DNA of 10,304 nucleotides from an uncultured Thiomonas sp. Its GTDB lineage: Bacteria > Pseudomonadota > Gammaproteobacteria > Burkholderiales > Burkholderiaceae_C. Position numbers and translations under genes: made by a program. Where the stretch lies: contig CALBRU010000225.1 in assembly GCA_937927695.1 (NCBI GenBank), forward strand, positions 1 through 10,304, in the 5' to 3' direction. Below the pieces are notes generated by a model. It was not told where the DNA came from, did no database searches, and saw nothing but the letters and a program-made list of their open reading frames with translations. Of the stretch, positions 6,207-10,304 are shown in pieces (the first letter of the stretch is position 1; the number at the start of each line of letters is the position of its first letter).

Positions 6207-9200
6207 ATGCACAGCCATTCAGACAGTTGCAGCGCCCATTCCCGGCTTGGCGATTTGACAGTGATCGTCCCTGAATCGCTGCGCAGGCCCTTTCGTCTCG
6301 ATCTACCAACGCAGGGCCTAGATTCCGAACGCATCGTGGCCGCAGCAGCGGTTGCACTACAACGGCTGTGCGGCACGGGCGCAGGCCTGCTGGTGCTGCC
6401 GCGGCAAGCCCCGCCGTTCCTCCTGACCGCCTTGCCCGATGAGACAGGTCTGGAACTCACCGAGCGCGCGCGCGGCAAGGTCTCCAAGCCTTCAGCTGCG
6501 CAAGCGGTCGATCTGGTCTGGCTCGCAGATCCTGAGGAGGAAGGCGATGCATGCGCCCGCTACCCCTCCGCACTCGTTCTGACGCACGAACCGCAAGAGC
6601 ACACCCTGCAGGTCCTCTCCACAGGGCTTTACCCCGAAGCATTCGTCAGAGCGTTGCTGCACACTGTCTTGATTGTGGCGCGTGCGCTCCTCGCCGATCC
6701 AGCGCAGCGTGTCGCGCAAATCCCCCTGATCGATCACAAGCAGCAAGCCGAACTGCTGGCGCTCAACCCCGGTCTGCGTGCTGCCCCCGCAGCCCACAGT
6801 GTGCAGGCCCGTTTTGGCGAGATGCTGGCCCGGCATCCCGAGGCGCCCGCCCTGCGCTGGAACAGCGGACAGTGGAGCTATACCCAACTCGATGCCAAAG
6901 CCCGTGTGATCGCTGAGGCACTGAAAGCACAAGGCGTGGCGACGGGCGATGTTGTCGCACTTTGTCTTGATCGAGGCCCCGCCTCCATCGCCTCGGTGCT
7001 CGGCATTCTGATGACCGGGGCAAGCTATCTGCCCATCGATCCGAAATTCCCCCCGGAACGCGTGGCCTTCATGGTTCAGGATGCCGGAGCGCGACTCGCC
7101 CTCGTCCAGCCCGATACGGCCACGCTGTTACCCGCCAGGCTCCCAACCCTCGATCCCCAGGACCTGCTCGACAACGCCAGCGCGCCGCGGTTGAGCGCAG
7201 ATGTGCCGGGCGCGCCCGAGGCGATGGCCTATGTGATGTACACCTCCGGCTCCACGGGGGCGCCCAAGGGCATCGCCATACCGCACCGCGCCATCCTGCG
7301 CCTGGTGGTCGATGCCACCTTCATGCCGCTCGACGCCTCCACGGTCATGCTGCATGCCGCGCCGCTGGGCTTCGATGCCTCCACGCTCGAAATCTGGGGG
7401 CCGCTGCTGAACGGTGGCTGCTGCGTGCTGCATGACGAATCCATTCCCACCGGCCCCGGCATCGCCCGCAGCATCGCACGCCACGGGGTGCGCAGCGCCT
7501 GGCTGACCGCGGCGCTGTTCAACGCCCTCGTCGATGACGATCCGCACTGGTTCAAAGGCCTGAGCCACCTGCTCACCGGGGGCGAAGCCCTGTCGGTGAG
7601 TCACGTTCGCCGCGCGCTCGATGCGCTGCCGCAGACCACCCTGATCAACGGTTACGGCCCCACCGAGTGCACCACCTTCACGGCCACCTATCCCATTGCG
7701 CATGCGCTGCCGCCCGACACCCTGGCCATCCCCATCGGTCACCCCATTCAAGACACGCATGTGCTCGTGCGTTCGGCCACGGGTGCCCTGCTGCCGCGGG
7801 ACATGGTGGGCGAGTTGTGCGTGGGCGGACGCGGCGTTGCGCAGGGCTATCTCAACCGAGCCGAGCTGAGCGCTGAGCGCTTCGTAGCCGACCCGCTCGA
7901 TGCCCAAGGCAAGCTCTATCGCACCGGCGATCTGGTGCGCTGGCGCGCCGATGGTGTGCTGGAGTTCATCGGTCGCGCTGACGGCCAGATCAAGATTCGC
8001 GGCTACCGCATCGAGCTTGGCGAGATCGAGGCTGTGCTGGCCGCGCAGCCCGGCGTCCTGGCCTGCGCCGTGGCCGTTCACCAGCATGCCGCACTCGGCC
8101 CGCAGATCGTGGGCTATGTGGTTCCGCAGCCCGGTGCGACGCTCAGCATGGACGCCTTGCGCTCCGCCCTCGCCGCCCGCCTGCCCGATTACATGGCGCC
8201 CGCGCACCTCATGTTGCTGGAGCGCCTGCCCGTCACCCTCAACGGCAAGCTCGACCGCAAGGCCCTGCCCGCGCCCACGCGCGCGCCCCAGGCCGGCAAA
8301 GCGGCCCGCGCGCCCGCCGGACACGCGCAGGACATCGCCGCCGTGTTCGCCGAAGTGCTCGGTCTGGACCAGGTCGACCCGTCGGACAATTTTTTCTCTC
8401 TCGGCGGCAATTCTCTTTTGGTCTTGCGCGCGCTGGCCGCGCTGCGCCAGCGCGGGCATGGCGAACTCAGCGTCGCAACCTTCTTTGGCGACCCGACCCC
8501 GCGCGGCATCGCCGCGCAGATCGACGGGCAGGTCGCCATCGCCGCCAACCGCCTGACCGCGGCGCGTCGCGATCCTGCCCACGGCAACACCCTGCGCGAT
8601 GAGCCCATCGCCATCATCGGCATGGCCGGGCGCTTTCCCGGCGCCCCCACGGTGGAGGCCTTCTGGGACATGCTCGCCGAAGGCCGCGAAGGCATCCGCT
8701 TTTTCCGCCCCGACGAACTCGATCCCGGCATCCCCGTCGCCCTGCGCGCCGATCCGGCCTATGTCGCCGCGCGCGGCGTGCTGCAGAACGTGGCCGATTT
8801 CGACGCCGCTTTTTTTGGCATCAGCCCGCTCGAAGCCGAGTTGATGGACCCACAGCAGCGCGTGTTCTTGGAGCTGTGCTGGGAATGCATGGAGCGCGCG
8901 GGGCATATACCGGTCCAGACCGCCACTCCGGTGGGCGTGTTCGCCGGCATGTACAACGCCACCTACTTCCAGCGGCATGTCAGCGCCCATCCCGACAAAG
9001 TGCAGCGTCTGGGCGAATTCCAGGTCATGCTGGGCAACGAAAAAGACTATATCGCCACCCGCACCGCCAACCGGCTCGACCTGACCGGCCCAGCGGTGAG
9101 CGTCCATACCGGCTGTTCCACCTCGCTGGTAGCCATCGGCCAGGCGGTGGACAGCCTGCGCAGCGGACAGTGCGGCATGGCGCTTGCGGGCGGCGCCTCC

Positions 9201-10304
9201 ATCAACTGCCCGCCCGACAGCGGCTACCTCTACCAGGAAGGCGCGATGCTCTCGCCCGACGGCCACACCCGCACCTTCGACGTCCAGGCGCAGGGCACGG
9301 TGTTTTCCGACGGCGCCGCCGTGGTGCTGCTCAAGCCCCTGGCCGATGCGCTGGCCGATGGCGACACCATCCACGCCCTGATCCGCAGTGTGGCCCTCAA
9401 CAACGACGGCGGCGGCAAGGCCAGCTTCACCGCCCCCAGCGTGGACGGACAGGCCGCCGTGGTCGCCGCCGCGCAGGCCGCCGCGGGCGTGCGCGCGCAA
9501 GACATCGGCTACGTCGAAACCCATGGCACCGCCACCCCGCTGGGCGACCCGGTGGAAGTGGAAGCCCTCACTCGCGCCTTCCGCCTGTCCACCACGCGGA
9601 AACAGTTCTGCCGCATCGGCTCGGGCAAGAGCAATATCGGCCATACCGTCATCGCCGCGGGCGCCACCGGGGTCATCAAGACGGCGCTGACCCTGCAGCA
9701 CGAGCGCATCCCGGCCACCCTGCACTTCACCGCGCCCAACCCCAAGCTGGGCCTGAGCGACAGCCCCTTTGTCATCAATGACCAACTCACGCCGTGGCCG
9801 CGCAGCGCGCAGCCGCGGCTGGCCGGGGTCAGCGGCTTTGGCGTGGGCGGCACCAACGCCCATGCCATTCTGGAAGAGGCACCGCTGCCCGCGCCCAGCA
9901 GCCCGGCGCAGGGGCCGTTCATCCTGCGCCTGTCGGCCCGCAGCGCCAACGCGCTGGGAGCCGCGGCCGAACAGCTTGCCGCGCATCTCGCCGTCCAGCC
10001 CGACACCCCGATAGGCGATTGCGCCTACACCCTGCGCATCGGTCGCAAGGCCTTCGCCCACCGCCTGAGCATCATTGCCGACGACGCCGCCGACGCCATC
10101 CGCGCGCTGCGAGACGCGCAGGCCCCGCTGCGCGCGCAGCGCAAGACGCCTGCCGCGCCGCCGCCCGTCGCCCTGTTGTTTCCGGGCCAGGGCGCGCAGT
10201 ACGCCGCGATGGGCAGCGGGCTGTACGCCGCGCTGCCCGAGTTCCGCGAAGCGCTCGACGCCGCGCTGGCCGACGAGCGCGCCAGGGGCATGCGCGAGCG
10301 TGGC
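6207..10304 (+). CDS. Hybrid NRPS / type I polyketide synthase, loading module A-PCP-KS-AT (3' partial)
   Basis: The frame is open from ATG 6207 to the window end (1366 codons) and clearly continues. Residues about 1-190 form a shortened condensation-like remnant without an HHxxxDG motif, ending in a C-to-A linker ([20 protein letters not shown], then IPLID at 172-176). The adenylation domain (about 192-690) shows the core motifs: SYTQL (224-228), [17 protein letters not shown] (344-355), FDAS (389-392), NGYGPTE (481-487), YRTGDLV (571-577), [20 protein letters not shown] (589-608) and [10 protein letters not shown] (679-688). Pocket residues read D390 A391 L394 W432 L456 G458 G482 T490 F491 K681, close to valine codes. 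A peptidyl carrier follows, with phosphopantetheine Ser736 in LGGNS. The ketosynthase (about 798-1222) has Cys970 (HTGCSTSL), His1106 ([13 protein letters not shown]) and His1146 (KSNIGHT). After a linker, the acyltransferase begins at about 1320 ([16 protein letters not shown]); its GHSxG serine lies beyond the window. The protein would activate an amino acid, hold it on the carrier and extend it with a malonyl-type unit. The product is unknown. Confidence 0.95.
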   Translation, partial: MHSHSDSCSAHSRLGDLTVIVPESLRRPFRLDLPTQGLDSERIVAAAAVALQRLCGTGAGLLVLPRQAPPFLLTALPDETGLELTERARGKVSKPSAAQAVDLVWLADPEEEGDACARYPSALVLTHEPQEHTLQVLSTGLYPEAFVRALLHTVLIVARALLADPAQRVAQIPLIDHKQQAELLALNPGLRAAPAAHSVQARFGEMLARHPEAPALRWNSGQWSYTQLDAKARVIAEALKAQGVATGDVVALCLDRGPASIASVLGILMTGASYLPIDPKFPPERVAFMVQDAGARLALVQPDTATLLPARLPTLDPQDLLDNASAPRLSADVPGAPEAMAYVMYTSGSTGAPKGIAIPHRAILRLVVDATFMPLDASTVMLHAAPLGFDASTLEIWGPLLNGGCCVLHDESIPTGPGIARSIARHGVRSAWLTAALFNALVDDDPHWFKGLSHLLTGGEALSVSHVRRALDALPQTTLINGYGPTECTTFTATYPIAHALPPDTLAIPIGHPIQDTHVLVRSATGALLPRDMVGELCVGGRGVAQGYLNRAELSAERFVADPLDAQGKLYRTGDLVRWRADGVLEFIGRADGQIKIRGYRIELGEIEAVLAAQPGVLACAVAVHQHAALGPQIVGYVVPQPGATLSMDALRSALAARLPDYMAPAHLMLLERLPVTLNGKLDRKALPAPTRAPQAGKAARAPAGHAQDIAAVFAEVLGLDQVDPSDNFFSLGGNSLLVLRALAALRQRGHGELSVATFFGDPTPRGIAAQIDGQVAIAANRLTAARRDPAHGNTLRDEPIAIIGMAGRFPGAPTVEAFWDMLAEGREGIRFFRPDELDPGIPVALRADPAYVAARGVLQNVADFDAAFFGISPLEAELMDPQQRVFLELCWECMERAGHIPVQTATPVGVFAGMYNATYFQRHVSAHPDKVQRLGEFQVMLGNEKDYIATRTANRLDLTGPAVSVHTGCSTSLVAIGQAVDSLRSGQCGMALAGGASINCPPDSGYLYQEGAMLSPDGHTRTFDVQAQGTVFSDGAAVVLLKPLADALADGDTIHALIRSVALNNDGGGKASFTAPSVDGQAAVVAAAQAAAGVRAQDIGYVETHGTATPLGDPVEVEALTRAFRLSTTRKQFCRIGSGKSNIGHTVIAAGATGVIKTALTLQHERIPATLHFTAPNPKLGLSDSPFVINDQLTPWPRSAQPRLAGVSGFGVGGTNAHAILEEAPLPAPSSPAQGPFILRLSARSANALGAAAEQLAAHLAVQPDTPIGDCAYTLRIGRKAFAHRLSIIADDAADAIRALRDAQAPLRAQRKTPAAPPPVALLFPGQGAQYAAMGSGLYAALPEFREALDAALADERARGMRERG

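Noticed and set aside
6071..6487. A minus-strand frame of 138 codons across the spacer and the start of the NRPS/PKS gene.
   Set aside because: It has Arg/Ser-rich shadow-like composition, overlaps the plus-strand coding frame and shows no family motif.
7128..10061. A 977-codon open frame on the minus strand.
   Set aside because: It lies antisense to the NRPS/PKS frame, whose motifs are unmistakable. Its translation is Gly/Ala/Arg/His/Gln-rich with no recognisable domain, as expected for the reverse complement of GC-rich coding DNA.
1..10304. CRISPR arrays, tRNA or rRNA genes, insertion sequences and attachment sites.
   Set aside because: No regular direct repeats, cloverleaf-like sequences, transposase motifs or terminal inverted repeats were seen. 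The window is almost fully occupied by the five coding regions.

Overview
The window looks like chromosomal DNA of a GC-rich Gram-negative bacterium, most likely a betaproteobacterium (Burkholderiales-like). This rests on the XrtA (EpsH)/PEP-CTERM-type exopolysaccharide genes, the outer-membrane beta-barrel gene and the strongly GC-biased codon use. No rRNA or single-copy marker gene is present, so the taxonomy is an inference. All recognisable genes lie on the + strand.

Region 1 (1-6050) is the 3' part of an exopolysaccharide assembly/export operon. It holds, in order: an outer-membrane beta-barrel protein cut by the window start (1-1233); an ExeA-like AAA ATPase of the XrtA-associated type, fused to a degenerate UDP-GlcNAc 2-epimerase-like domain (1243-3390); a Wzz-like chain-length determinant with three membrane segments (3443-5050); and a separate bacterial tyrosine (BY) kinase ending in a tyrosine cluster (5060-6004). 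The gaps are 9, 52 and 9 nt. A strong intrinsic terminator (6022-6050) closes the operon. Together these genes would control polymer length (Wzz-like protein plus kinase) and move polymer to and across the outer membrane (beta-barrel, with the ATPase in support).

Region 2 (6051-6206) is a comparatively AT-rich spacer of about 150 bp with no convincing promoter.

Region 3 (6207-10304, running off the window end) is the 5' part of a very large hybrid NRPS/type I PKS gene. Its visible domain order is a shortened condensation-like remnant, adenylation, peptidyl carrier, ketosynthase, KS-AT linker and the start of an acyltransferase. The adenylation pocket reads D-A-L-W-L-G-G-T-F-K, close to known valine codes. 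The protein therefore probably loads valine (or a similar branched residue) and passes it directly to a ketosynthase for malonyl-type extension. The long open frame on the opposite strand (7128-10061) is a GC-driven shadow of this gene.

The points most worth following are the ATPase/pseudo-epimerase fusion, the miniature condensation remnant at the start of the assembly line, and the position of an NRPS/PKS gene directly after an XrtA-type exopolysaccharide operon.
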